Source of the DNA: Collinsella sp.
GTDB taxonomy: Bacteria > Actinomycetota > Coriobacteriia > Coriobacteriales > Coriobacteriaceae
Direction: 5' to 3'
DNA: 64,000 nt
Assembly (NCBI GenBank): GCA_019414045.1
Contig: DXMW01000013.1
Coordinates: forward strand, 1-64,000
The notes under the pieces are model-generated. The model worked only from the letters and a program-made list of their open reading frames with translations. It made no database searches and was not told where the DNA came from. Shown here piece by piece: positions 1 through 10,325 of the stretch. The position numbers were made by a program, and so were the translations under genes. Each line of letters starts with the position of its first letter. Within the stretch, counting starts at the first letter, position 1.

Positions 1-18
1 CGTAGCGGGTGGTTTAAA

Positions 19-39
19 GCTGGCCGCTGCGCGGCCAGC
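19..39. repeat. 9-bp inverted repeat downstream of pnp
   Basis: Perfect palindrome, arms GCTGGCCGC and GCGGCCAGC around a TGC loop. It lies beyond the main pnp terminator and has only a short TTTAAA on the minus-strand exit side. It may be a back-up terminator or may belong to a gene outside the window; the sequence does not decide. Confidence 0.5.
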
Positions 40-53
40 AGACTAAAGTCTTG

Positions 54-88
54 AAGCAAAAGGGCGACCCCCGTACGGAGTCGCCCTT
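54..88 (-). terminator. Rho-independent terminator of pnp
   Basis: Read on the minus strand, the arm AAGGGCGAC pairs with GTCGCCCTT (60-68 with 80-88) and is followed by TTTTGCTT. It begins about 24 bp past the pnp stop codon, as expected for the end of the rpsO-pnp unit. Confidence 0.8.
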
Positions 89-111
89 GTTGAGCTGCTT
101 ATGTGTGGCTG

Positions 112-2358
<2,247 letters not shown>

Positions 2359-2368
2359 TGTTCTCCTT

Positions 2369-2395
2369 TACCCCACAGGCCCCTTGCCTGCGGGC
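2369..2395 (-). promoter_or_regulatory. Hairpin in the pnp leader
   Basis: Just upstream of the pnp ribosome site, minus-strand CCCGCAGGC can pair with GCCTGTGGG across an AAGGG loop. PNPase mRNA leaders are classically cut by RNase III and autoregulated. Whether this hairpin does that here is inference from its position only. Confidence 0.35.
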
Positions 2396-2461
2396 TTCTC
2401 ATGTGACGCGGGCCCCCTGCCCCCGCCACGCTTCAGAGCGTGATTGTTCACGCCCTTACAC

Positions 2462-2493
2462 AAAAAGAGCGCCCCGCTGCGCAGGACGCTCTT
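2462..2493 (-). terminator. Terminator after rpsO
   Basis: Minus strand: AAGAGCG pairs with CGCTCTT around a GC-rich loop (2465-2493) and is followed by TTTTT. It separates rpsO from pnp, so pnp probably receives read-through or has its own promoter in the roughly 100 bp that follow. Confidence 0.8.
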
Positions 2494-2509
2494 AGCATGT
2501 ACAAATCCG

Positions 2510-2788
2510 TTACTGGATGTTGTCGCGGATGCCCAGAGCCTTGATGAGCTCACGGTACTCGACAATGTCGTTCTTCTTGATGTAGGAGAGAAGACGACGA
2601 CGACGGCCGACGAGCATGAGCAGGCCACGACGGGTGTGGAAGTCCTTCTGGTGGGACTTCATGTGCTCGGTCAGCTCCTTGATGCGCTCGGACAGGATGG
2701 CGACCTGAACCTTGGGGTTGCCGGTGTCGACCGGGGAGTTACCGAACTGGGCGGTCAGCTCCGCCTTGCGCTCTTTGGAAACAGTCAT
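2510..2788 (-). CDS. rpsO: 30S ribosomal protein S15
   Basis: Small-subunit protein that binds 16S rRNA helices 20-22 early in assembly. The start chosen (MTVSKERKAELTAQ) gives 92 residues, close to the usual 88-89. The open frame extends upstream, but only this ATG has an AAAGGTG ribosome site and matches the family start. Typical S15 features are visible: the PVDTGNPKVQ turn, TEHMKSHQKDFHTRRGL and the basic VGRRRRLLSYI stretch. It lies between recO and pnp; rpsO-pnp pairing is widespread in bacteria. Confidence 0.97.
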   Translation of the reverse strand: MTVSKERKAELTAQFGNSPVDTGNPKVQVAILSERIKELTEHMKSHQKDFHTRRGLLMLVGRRRRLLSYIKKNDIVEYRELIKALGIRDNIQ

Positions 2789-2926
2789 TGTTTCACCTTT
2801 CGTTTCGCGTCGCCTGTGGGCGACTCCATTCGCCTCGGACTGGGAAGCCGCCGGTGGAGCGAGCAACCAAGGTCGAGGTACCAACAGGTCGGTATGTTAC
2901 CACAAGCAGCCCGTGCCTGCGCATCA

Positions 2927-3676
2927 TCACCGACCCAACATGAATTCCATCGCACGGAGGCGCTGATCGGTGTGCGTCGCAGCCCACACATGCGAAAGCC
3001 CGAGCAAGAACGCCGCCGTATGCGTGTCGATCCTCTCGGCCATAAGCGCATCGAAGGTCATGGACATGAGGGCGCGCAGCCATGCGACCTCACCGGTCGA
3101 CACCAGCTCGGCACCGGGCACGCTCGACGCGCACGACCCGCACATGAGGCCGCCCGCCTGGGGCGAAAAATACGACAGCATCGGGTCTCCGCACAGCACG
3201 CATGCCGAAAAATCGGGTCGGTAGCCAACGTGCGACAGCAGTTTAAAGACAAAGGCCGCCACGAGCAGGTCCATATGTGCCGCGTCGAGCCCGCTGCCGA
3301 CAAGTGTGAGCGCCCGCTGCGTGATGGCAAAGGTAAACGGGTCCTCGGCGTCCTCGAACGAGCACACGCGCGCGACCTCGGCGATCGCGCTTGCGGCGCA
3401 TGTCATCTCGTAATCGGGAGCAGCGCCGAGCGGCGCCTCCATAAGCTCGGCCTGGGAAACCACGTCGAGCGACCGTCCATGCGCAAGCAGCAGATCAACG
3501 GTACAGAACATCTCGCAGCGCGCAGCCAGGCGTCCACCGGGTTTGCGGGCGCCCTTTGCCACGGCACGAACCTGCCGACCCCGCTCGTCAAGCATCGTCA
3601 GGATCAGGTCCGTCTCTTTGAGCTTCGTCTTATCGAGCACGAGCACTTTCGTGCGATATGTACGAGAACCTGCCAT
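2927..3676 (-). CDS. recO: DNA repair protein RecO
   Basis: Recombination mediator of the RecFOR pathway: it anneals strands and helps load RecA at gaps. The protein has 249 residues, normal for the family, with an N-terminal OB-fold (about 1-80, opening TYRTKVLVLDKTKLKETD) and a C-terminal helical domain. A zinc site is visible as Cys159, Cys162, Cys179 and Cys182. It follows era by 15 bp, the common bacterial order ybeY-dgkA-era-recO, so it is very likely translated from the same message. Confidence 0.95.
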   Translation of the reverse strand: MAGSRTYRTKVLVLDKTKLKETDLILTMLDERGRQVRAVAKGARKPGGRLAARCEMFCTVDLLLAHGRSLDVVSQAELMEAPLGAAPDYEMTCAASAIAEVARVCSFEDAEDPFTFAITQRALTLVGSGLDAAHMDLLVAAFVFKLLSHVGYRPDFSACVLCGDPMLSYFSPQAGGLMCGSCASSVPGAELVSTGEVAWLRALMSMTFDALMAERIDTHTAAFLLGLSHVWAATHTDQRLRAMEFMLGR

Positions 3677-3691
3677 TCGCGCCGCGTGTCC

Positions 3692-4759
3692 CTAATCCTC
3701 GGCGTTATAGCCAAAGCGGCGAATCTGGGCCTCGTCGTCACGCCAGCCGGCCTTGGCCTTCACGTCCAGCTCCAAAAAGACCTGGGTGCCAAAGATGCGC
3801 TCAAGGTCGCGACGGGCGTCGATGCCGATATGTTTGATCATCTCGCCGCCCTTGCCGATGATGATGGCCTTTTGGCCCTCGCGCTCGACGTAAATGGTGG
3901 CGTGCACGCGCAGCACCTTCTTGGTCTGCTCAAGCGCATCGCAAATCACGCCCACGGAGTGCGGGATCTCATCACGGGTGCGGCGCAAGACCTTCTCGCG
4001 CACAAACTCGGCAACGAGCGTCTCATCGGAAGCGTCGGTACCCATGTCCTCGGGGAACCAACGCGGACCCTCGGGCAAAAAGTGCGCAACGGTCTCGATG
4101 AAGGCATCGACGTTAAAGTTCTTGACCGACGACGTCACGATCTCGTCGTCATATTCCATGAGCTCGTGGGCAGCCTTAAGCTGCTCCATGACCTGTGCGG
4201 GGTCGGCCTCGTCGGCCTTGGTGAGCACCAGGACCTTCTTGCAGCGAGCATTCTTGACGCGTTCGGCAACCCAGGCGTCTCCCCTGCCGATAGGCTTAGT
4301 GGCATCGATCAAAAACGCGACGACGTCAACATCGTTCAGCTCGAACAGCGCGCTCTTGTTGAGCTCGGACCCCAGGCCATCCTTGGGCTTGTGGATACCC
4401 GGGGTATCGACAAAGACCAGCTGGTAGCCGGGGCGGTTGACGACGGCGCGCATACGGCGGCGGGTCGTTTGGGCCACCGGCGAGGTGATGGCAACCTTTT
4501 TGCCATAGCAGGCGTTGAGCAGCGTGGACTTGCCGGCGTTGGGACGACCGACCAGGGCGACGAAGCCGCTGCGGAACCCGGGCCCAACGTCGCCAAAGCC
4601 CATGGGGGCATCATCCTCGTCACACAGGGCGTCGAGTTCTTCGTCGCTCATGCCCTCAAACGGGTCGAACTCCTCGACTTCCTCATAGGCCTCGGTCGCC
4701 TTAGCATCCGGGGACTCGTCGTCCAAAATCTCATCGGTAGGCTGCATATTGTCGGACAT
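3692..4759 (-). CDS. era: GTPase Era with an acidic N-terminal extension
   Basis: Ribosome-assembly GTPase that binds the 3' end of 16S rRNA. G-motifs are clear: P-loop GRPNAGKS at 71-78, then the TTRRR switch, DTPG and a TKAD motif, followed by a C-terminal KH domain (IIIGKGGEMIKHIG). At 355 residues it is about 55-65 longer than usual. The excess is an Asp/Glu-rich N-terminal segment (about 1-60) of unknown role. The start has an AAAGGGA site, and no later start in the extension looks better. It lies in the conserved ybeY-dgkA-era-recO order. Confidence 0.96.
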   Translation of the reverse strand: MSDNMQPTDEILDDESPDAKATEAYEEVEEFDPFEGMSDEELDALCDEDDAPMGFGDVGPGFRSGFVALVGRPNAGKSTLLNACYGKKVAITSPVAQTTRRRMRAVVNRPGYQLVFVDTPGIHKPKDGLGSELNKSALFELNDVDVVAFLIDATKPIGRGDAWVAERVKNARCKKVLVLTKADEADPAQVMEQLKAAHELMEYDDEIVTSSVKNFNVDAFIETVAHFLPEGPRWFPEDMGTDASDETLVAEFVREKVLRRTRDEIPHSVGVICDALEQTKKVLRVHATIYVEREGQKAIIIGKGGEMIKHIGIDARRDLERIFGTQVFLELDVKAKAGWRDDEAQIRRFGYNAED

Positions 4760-4771
4760 GGGAATCCCTTT

Positions 4772-5149
4772 CTAAATAAAGCCGAGCGCGTGGGCAAATA
4801 CCAGCAAGCCCACAATCGCGGCGGTGATTGAAAGTACGTATACCGAGGCGGCGGCGATGTCCTTGGCGCGTTTTGCCAGCGGATGGAGCTCCTGGGTCGC
4901 CAGATCGACAATCGCCTCCATGGCGGTGTTGCACAGCTCGCCGTGAATCACCAGGCCGCAGCAGATGATAATCGTAGCCCACTCGGCAATGTCGAGCCCC
5001 ACAATGCAGCCGGCAATGACAGTGCACACGCCCGCCACGAGCATGACCTTAATGTTGCGCTCGGTCTTGACGGCGGTGACGAAGCCCTCCATGGCGTAGG
5101 AGAACGACTTTAAAAAGGACGGATGGTCCTTGTTCGATCCGGGAATCAT
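4772..5149 (-). CDS. dgkA: Diacylglycerol/undecaprenol kinase (DgkA family)
   Basis: Small integral membrane kinase that phosphorylates undecaprenol (Gram-positive type) or diacylglycerol, recycling lipid carriers for cell-wall synthesis. It has 125 residues and three predicted membrane helices. The family signature is around VIHGELCNTAMEAIVDLA, which holds the catalytic Glu and Asn. It lies between ybeY and era, where this kinase sits in many Gram-positive genomes. Substrate choice between undecaprenol and diacylglycerol cannot be read from the sequence; the position favours undecaprenol. Confidence 0.92.
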   Translation of the reverse strand: MIPGSNKDHPSFLKSFSYAMEGFVTAVKTERNIKVMLVAGVCTVIAGCIVGLDIAEWATIIICCGLVIHGELCNTAMEAIVDLATQELHPLAKRAKDIAAASVYVLSITAAIVGLLVFAHALGFI

Positions 5150-5158
5150 AAACGGCTC

Positions 5159-5668
5159 CTAGTCGTGGACATGATTGGTGATGGGGCCGACGTGAACGAG
5201 TTTGGGGTCCTCGCCGCGCTCGAGCGCCAGATCGCGCAGGATAGCGTCCTCGCGGGCCTCCATGACCTCGGCCTCGTCGTCCTCGATATGGTCATACCCC
5301 AGCAGGTGCAGCATGCCGTGTACGAGCATCAGGCGGCACTCGTCGGCAGGGCTATTGCCAAAGCCGGGGGCCTGACGGGCAATGACCTGCGGGGCCAAGA
5401 TGATATCGCCGAGCTCGAGCGTCTCGTCGGCGGGAATATCCTCGTCAAAGGCCGAGTCGCATTCAAACGAGAGCACATCGGTGGTGCGGTCGATGCCACG
5501 CCACTCGTGGTTGAGCTCGTGCATCTCGTCCTCGTCGACATACGAAAGGGAAATCTCGACTTCACGTTCAACGCCCTCGGCGGCAAGCACAACCTCGCAA
5601 ATGTGCTCCACCTCCTGCGCGTCGAGCAGCGTATCGAGCTCGGCATCGTTGCTGATCAATACACTCAA
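5159..5668 (-). CDS. ybeY: Endoribonuclease YbeY (rRNA maturation factor)
   Basis: Metal-dependent endonuclease involved in 16S rRNA 3'-end processing and ribosome quality control. The zinc-binding signature HGMLHLLGYDH is at residues 117-127 of 169. It starts with TTG after an AAAGGAG site and overlaps the phoH stop codon by 4 bp (TTGA), so the two are probably translationally coupled. The phoH-ybeY pair is one of the most conserved bacterial neighbourhoods. Confidence 0.95.
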   Translation of the reverse strand: MSVLISNDAELDTLLDAQEVEHICEVVLAAEGVEREVEISLSYVDEDEMHELNHEWRGIDRTTDVLSFECDSAFDEDIPADETLELGDIILAPQVIARQAPGFGNSPADECRLMLVHGMLHLLGYDHIEDDEAEVMEAREDAILRDLALERGEDPKLVHVGPITNHVHD

Positions 5669-6651
5669 CGGGACTCCTTTCGGTCGCGCGAGCGCTGCTC
5701 GCGCACGCCATCATAAGCATCATATGCCTCAACGATACGACCTACCAGGGCATGGCGCACCACGTCGGCGCGCTCCAGGTGTGCAAACGCCACATCGTCG
5801 ACACGGCCCAAAATCTTCTCGACATCCGCCAAGCCACCACGACGACCCACCAGGTCGCGCTGGCTGAGGTCGCCGGTAATCACGAACTTGGAGTTGAATC
5901 CAAGGCGTGTCAGGAACATCTTCATCTGCTCGGGCGTAGTATTTTGCGCCTCGTCGAGCACCACGAAAGCATCGCTCAGCGTACGACCGCGCATATAGGC
6001 AAGCGGGGCGATCTCGATCACGCCGCGCTCCATAAGCTCATCGGTGCGCTCGCGATCCATCATGTCAAAAAGGGCGTCGTAGAGCGGACGCATGTACGGA
6101 TCGATCTTTTCCTCGAGGGTGCCAGGCAAAAAGCCCAGGTTCTCCCCCGCCTCGACAACAGGACGCGTCAAGATCAAACGGCCCACCTCATGGCGCTTGA
6201 GCGCGGCAACGGCGAGCGCCATGGCCAGATAGGTCTTACCGGTACCGGCAGGACCCAAGCCAAAGGTGATGGTATGCGAGCGAATGGCATCCACATAGCG
6301 CTTTTGCCCGAGCGTCTTGGGGCGAATGACGCGACCGCGATACGAAAGCAGCACGTCATCGCGAAGCGACGTAGCCTCGTGCTCACCATCGCGCAAGACG
6401 GCCAGGCAGCGAGAGACATCGTCGGCAGACAGGGTACGACCGGCCGCCGCCTCGCGAAAAGCATGTTCGAAAAAGCGAGCCACGAGTTCGACCTCGTCCG
6501 GGTCACCGCTCACGGCGATGCTATCGCCACGGGCGACCACATGGGCGCGAACCAAGCTCTCGAGTGCACGAAGGACGCCGTCGCCGGCGCCCAAAACGCA
6601 CGAGGGATCAATTCCCTCGGGAACGGTAAGTCTAATCTTCGAGGCTTCCAT
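5665..6651 (-). CDS. PhoH family ATPase
   Basis: PhoH/PhoL-type P-loop NTPase, a family linked to RNA metabolism through its tie to YbeY. The start was set at MEASKIRLTV, which has a strong AGGGAGGT site. This gives 328 residues; the frame is open another 35 codons upstream, but those overlap mtaB. Walker A is GPAGTGKT at 133-140 and Walker B is FVVLDEAQN. It overlaps mtaB upstream by 20 bp and ybeY downstream by 4 bp. The exact biochemical role is not established for the family. Confidence 0.93.
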   Translation of the reverse strand: MEASKIRLTVPEGIDPSCVLGAGDGVLRALESLVRAHVVARGDSIAVSGDPDEVELVARFFEHAFREAAAGRTLSADDVSRCLAVLRDGEHEATSLRDDVLLSYRGRVIRPKTLGQKRYVDAIRSHTITFGLGPAGTGKTYLAMALAVAALKRHEVGRLILTRPVVEAGENLGFLPGTLEEKIDPYMRPLYDALFDMMDRERTDELMERGVIEIAPLAYMRGRTLSDAFVVLDEAQNTTPEQMKMFLTRLGFNSKFVITGDLSQRDLVGRRGGLADVEKILGRVDDVAFAHLERADVVRHALVGRIVEAYDAYDGVREQRSRDRKESR

Positions 6652-7924
6652 GGACCTCCCTGCGCGCATGGACCAAGCCGGAATCATCGACTCCGATGAT
6701 AGCAACATCGAGCAGGCACGGGGCTGTAAGTCCACAGGTATCGTCAAGACGGGCATGATGGAACGAACCGAGCGTCAGGCTGTCACCATACTCGAGCACG
6801 GCACGCTCGACAGTGCCCACGCGACGACGAGCATCGGCAATAGCGAGCTCCTGCGCCGTGTCTCGCATACGACGGCTGCGCTCGGCCATAACCTCGGGCG
6901 GCACCTGGTCGGGCATGTCGGCAGCAAGGGTACCGGGACGCTTGCTATAGCGGAACACGTGCATACGCGAGAAACCCACACGGCGGCACAGCGCCAGCGA
7001 CTCCTCGAACTCCTCGTCCGTCTCACCAGGAAAACCGACGATGACATCGCACGAAAGAGACGCCTGGGGCAAGTTGGCGCGAATCATACGCACCGTGTCC
7101 TCAAAGGCCTCCGCACTATAGGGACGACCCATGCGATGCAGCGTCGCCGTACAGCCGGACTGCACGGGCAGGTGCAAAAACGGGGCGATACGCTGCGGAT
7201 AGCGCGCCATAACCTTAAGCAGGCGCTCAGAGATATCCATGGGTTCGACCGAGGAAATGCGCACATGCGCAATAGTCGTGCGCTCCATGATGGCCTCGAG
7301 CAGCTCATCGATTTCGACATGCTCGTCGGTCGCGCTCTTGCCATCGTAGGCACCCAGGTTCACACCGGTCAGCACCACCTCGGGCACGCCGGCCTCCTGG
7401 GCCTCGCGAACTCGCTCAAGCACGGACTCGACGGGCACGGAGCGCTCGGGGCCGCGCGCCTTCCACACAATGCAATAGGTGCAGCGATGGTTGCAGCCGT
7501 CCTGGATCTTCACGCCCAGGCGAGAGCGACCGAGCGCATCGACCACCTCGTCATCGCTGCAGGCGGGAACGCTATCGGACTCAACGCCCAGCACCTCGCA
7601 GACACGTTCGGCGACATCGATCTTGGACGGCTCGGCGATCACGCGATCCGAAAGCTCCAACAGCTCCTCGGGATGCAAATTGACCACGCATCCGGTCACG
7701 ACCACATAGGGCTCGTTTGGATGGGCCAGCGCATGACGGACGGCCTTACGGGTCTTCGCCTCGGCCTCGCCCGTAACGGCACAGGTGTTAATGACGATCA
7801 GATCGGCATCGTGGGGCTCCACCATAGCAAAGCCCAGGCGCATAAGATCAGCAGTGATATGGTCAGACTCAACCCGGTTGACACGGCAGCCGAGGTTGAC
7901 GACGGAAATATGGGGTGCGAGCAC
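6632..7924 (-). CDS. mtaB: tRNA t6A37 methylthiotransferase MtaB
   Basis: Radical-SAM enzyme that adds a methylthio group to N6-threonylcarbamoyladenosine at position 37 of tRNA. The N-terminal cluster cysteines are Cys13 (NLGCRVNRVES), Cys48 and Cys79. The radical-SAM site is CNHRCTYC with Cys144, Cys148 and Cys151. The NLGCRVN motif assigns it to the MtaB branch rather than MiaB. It has 430 residues and a GTG start with a GGAG site, 9 bp after dnaJ. Confidence 0.93.
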   Translation of the reverse strand: MLAPHISVVNLGCRVNRVESDHITADLMRLGFAMVEPHDADLIVINTCAVTGEAEAKTRKAVRHALAHPNEPYVVVTGCVVNLHPEELLELSDRVIAEPSKIDVAERVCEVLGVESDSVPACSDDEVVDALGRSRLGVKIQDGCNHRCTYCIVWKARGPERSVPVESVLERVREAQEAGVPEVVLTGVNLGAYDGKSATDEHVEIDELLEAIMERTTIAHVRISSVEPMDISERLLKVMARYPQRIAPFLHLPVQSGCTATLHRMGRPYSAEAFEDTVRMIRANLPQASLSCDVIVGFPGETDEEFEESLALCRRVGFSRMHVFRYSKRPGTLAADMPDQVPPEVMAERSRRMRDTAQELAIADARRRVGTVERAVLEYGDSLTLGSFHHARLDDTCGLTAPCLLDVAIIGVDDSGLVHARREVHGSLED

Positions 7925-7933
7925 GCGGGCTCC

Positions 7934-9082
7934 TTAATCGAGGATATCGTCGAGGGCACTCTTGATACGGTCGGTCACCGACTTCTTACCAGAAGCGACG
8001 TCATCGCCCATCTCATCGGCAAAAGCACGGAGCAGCTCGCGTTGCTTATTGGAAAGATTGGTGGGAACGACCACGCGCAGTTGCACGATCAGGCGGCCAC
8101 GCGAACCGCCACCGCCAATGCGCGGCATGCCGTAATTATTGACGCTCACGGTGTCGCCGTACTGGGCGCCGGCGGGAACCGTCACCTTAACGACCTCGTC
8201 GGGCATAATGCCCTCGACCTCGATCTCGCAGCCGAGCGCAGCCTGCGCAATCGAGATATCGCTCACCAGGTACAGGTCATCACCGTTGCGCTTAAAGCGC
8301 TCATGGTCGGCAACGCGCACGTTGACAATCAAGTCGCCCGAAGGCTCGCCGCGAAGGCCGGCCTCGCCAAAGCCGCTCACACGCAGCTGTCGACCGGTCG
8401 AAACGCCGGCGGGAATATCGATGTCGATCTTTTCATGCGAAGGCGTGCGGCCCTGACCGTCGCAGGTCTCGCAGGGATGGTCGATAACCGTACCCTCGCC
8501 ATGGCAGTCGGGGCAAGGCGAGGAAGACTGAACCTGGCCCAGGAACGAACGCTGAACCGTCGTGACGTAGCCCGTACCGTGGCAGCGGCCGCACTGCTTT
8601 TCCTGTGCGCCCTCTGCCCTACCGGTGCCATTGCAGTCCTCGCAAGGAGCAAGGCGGTCATAGCTGATAGTCTTTTTGCAGCCGAGCGCCGCCTCCTCGA
8701 GCGTCACCGAAAGCGAGATGGCCATGTCACGACCGCGACGACGCTCGCGACGGCCGCGGGCACCACCGCCGGCGCCGCCGCCAAAGAACGACGAGAAAAG
8801 GTCGTCCATGCCCATGCCGCCAAAGATGTCGTTAATGTCGACATAGCCAGAGCCACCGGGGCCGTCAGGAGAGCCAAAGCGATCGTAGTTTGCACGCTTC
8901 TGCTCATCGGAAAGAACGGAATATGCCTCGTTGAGCTCTTTGAACTTGGCCTCGGCCTCGGGGTCGTCCGAAACGTCCGGGTGTACGGTACGGGCCTTCT
9001 TTAGAAACGCGCGCTTAATCGTCCGCGCGTCGGCATCCTTTTCGACGCCAAGTACCTCGTAGTAATCCCTATTTTCCGACAC
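7934..9082 (-). CDS. dnaJ: Chaperone protein DnaJ
   Basis: Hsp40 co-chaperone that stimulates DnaK ATPase and delivers unfolded clients. The start is placed at GTG 9082 (GGAAGGA site 7 bp before), because the J domain begins directly there (RDYYEVLGVEKDADARTI). The product has 382 residues: J domain with HPD at 34-36, a Gly-rich linker, four CxxCxGxG zinc repeats, and complete C-terminal domains I and II. It lies next to a second, divergent dnaJ. No dnaK, grpE or hrcA is nearby, although lepA-hemW-dnaJ clusters often include hrcA-grpE-dnaK. Confidence 0.95.
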   Translation of the reverse strand: MSENRDYYEVLGVEKDADARTIKRAFLKKARTVHPDVSDDPEAEAKFKELNEAYSVLSDEQKRANYDRFGSPDGPGGSGYVDINDIFGGMGMDDLFSSFFGGGAGGGARGRRERRRGRDMAISLSVTLEEAALGCKKTISYDRLAPCEDCNGTGRAEGAQEKQCGRCHGTGYVTTVQRSFLGQVQSSSPCPDCHGEGTVIDHPCETCDGQGRTPSHEKIDIDIPAGVSTGRQLRVSGFGEAGLRGEPSGDLIVNVRVADHERFKRNGDDLYLVSDISIAQAALGCEIEVEGIMPDEVVKVTVPAGAQYGDTVSVNNYGMPRIGGGGSRGRLIVQLRVVVPTNLSNKQRELLRAFADEMGDDVASGKKSVTDRIKSALDDILD

Positions 9083-9163
9083 GACCGAATCCTTCCGACT
9101 TTCATTATTGTCACAGTGCGTCCTATACCCAAGCTGGGGCGGCCGCAAACAGAGGGTTTGATG

Positions 9164-10267
9164 TTAGTACATTCCGTACGGCGAAAGCATGGCACGCTGC
9201 GAGCAGCTCGCAAACCAAACCGACACGAGTGCAAACATAAATCCGTTGGCAAAACCGTTGGCAAACTGCATCGCGCCGCGTTTCCACCACAGCAGGCTGC
9301 GATGAAGCACGCCGTCCGAGAGCACCATGAACAGGCCCATGGCAAACGGAATAAAGCACATCATGGCAAAGGCCGAGAACACGCCCGAGATGGCCGACAG
9401 CACCAAAAACGGCGCCACGATGCCCATCAGGTAAAAACCGGTACGGGCCTTGCCTTCCAGGCGCTCGGCCTCGACATGGGCACGGCCGACCAGGTCGCCG
9501 CCCGCGGCACCGTTGGTGCCGGCGTGACCCATGCCGCCAATACGAACCTCGTCGCCATCGTGCGTGCCGGCAGGAAACTCAATCGTCTGCTCGGAGGTCA
9601 CGCGGGTTCGACCGCTGCCACCGCAATCGGGACAGGGGTCGGCGACGACCTTACCGGAACCGCCGCACTCGGGGCAGACCGACTGGAACGTGCCGGCGCC
9701 AAACAGGAAGGACAGGTCGACATCGATGTGGCCGCGACCGCCGCAGCTCGGGCAGGTATGCGCATGCTCGGACGAGACGGAGCCCGAGCCGCCACAGTGA
9801 CCACAGGTATCAAAACGCGTATAGCGGACGGTCTTACGGGCACCGCCCTTGGCCTCCTTGGCGTCGAGCTTGATGTCGACGACCACGTTGGCGCCGTTCT
9901 CGGGATTGTAGGCAGCCTGCCCACGACGCTGCTGGCCCCAGGCGCCACCAAAGGGGAAGCCGCCCTCAAAGGGATTGCCATAACCCGTGCTGCCGGCGTA
10001 GCCGCCACCATAGGGCGAAGCCGTAGGAGCACCGGCAAAGGGATTGCCCGAGCGCATGGCGTCATAGCGAGCACGCTTCTGCTCGTCCGAAAGCACGGCG
10101 TAGGCCTCGGAAACCTCTTTGAACTTTTCCTCGGCATCCGGCTCTTTATTGACGTCCGGATGGAGCTTGCGGGCCTTTTGCTGGAAAGCCTTTTGTATAT
10201 CACGCGAGGTGGCGTCCTTGGAGACGCCCAGGATCTCGTAGTAATCTTTTTCGTTCATCGTCGCCAT
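9164..10267 (-). CDS. DnaJ-like protein with a C-terminal membrane anchor
   Basis: A second Hsp40, 367 residues, start ATG with an AGGAGG site. Visible parts: J domain 7-70 with HPD at 36-38; a Gly/Phe/Tyr-rich linker about 74-118; start of C-terminal domain I; four zinc repeats with cysteine pairs at 155/158, 172/175, 198/201 and 212/215. After about residue 270 the usual second substrate-binding and dimerisation domain is missing. It is replaced by about three hydrophobic helices (roughly 277-297, 299-317, 335-354). This suggests a membrane-tethered J protein that recruits DnaK to the membrane. No frameshift is needed to read it, and the function is inference. It lies between hemW and the normal dnaJ. 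Confidence 0.85.
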   Translation of the reverse strand: MATMNEKDYYEILGVSKDATSRDIQKAFQQKARKLHPDVNKEPDAEEKFKEVSEAYAVLSDEQKRARYDAMRSGNPFAGAPTASPYGGGYAGSTGYGNPFEGGFPFGGAWGQQRRGQAAYNPENGANVVVDIKLDAKEAKGGARKTVRYTRFDTCGHCGGSGSVSSEHAHTCPSCGGRGHIDVDLSFLFGAGTFQSVCPECGGSGKVVADPCPDCGGSGRTRVTSEQTIEFPAGTHDGDEVRIGGMGHAGTNGAAGGDLVGRAHVEAERLEGKARTGFYLMGIVAPFLVLSAISGVFSAFAMMCFIPFAMGLFMVLSDGVLHRSLLWWKRGAMQFANGFANGFMFALVSVWFASCSQRAMLSPYGMY

Positions 10268-10325
10268 GCGCGGCAACCTCCTGCTCACAGCAGCGTATAT
10301 AATGCGGTCATTCTACCCGAGCGGC

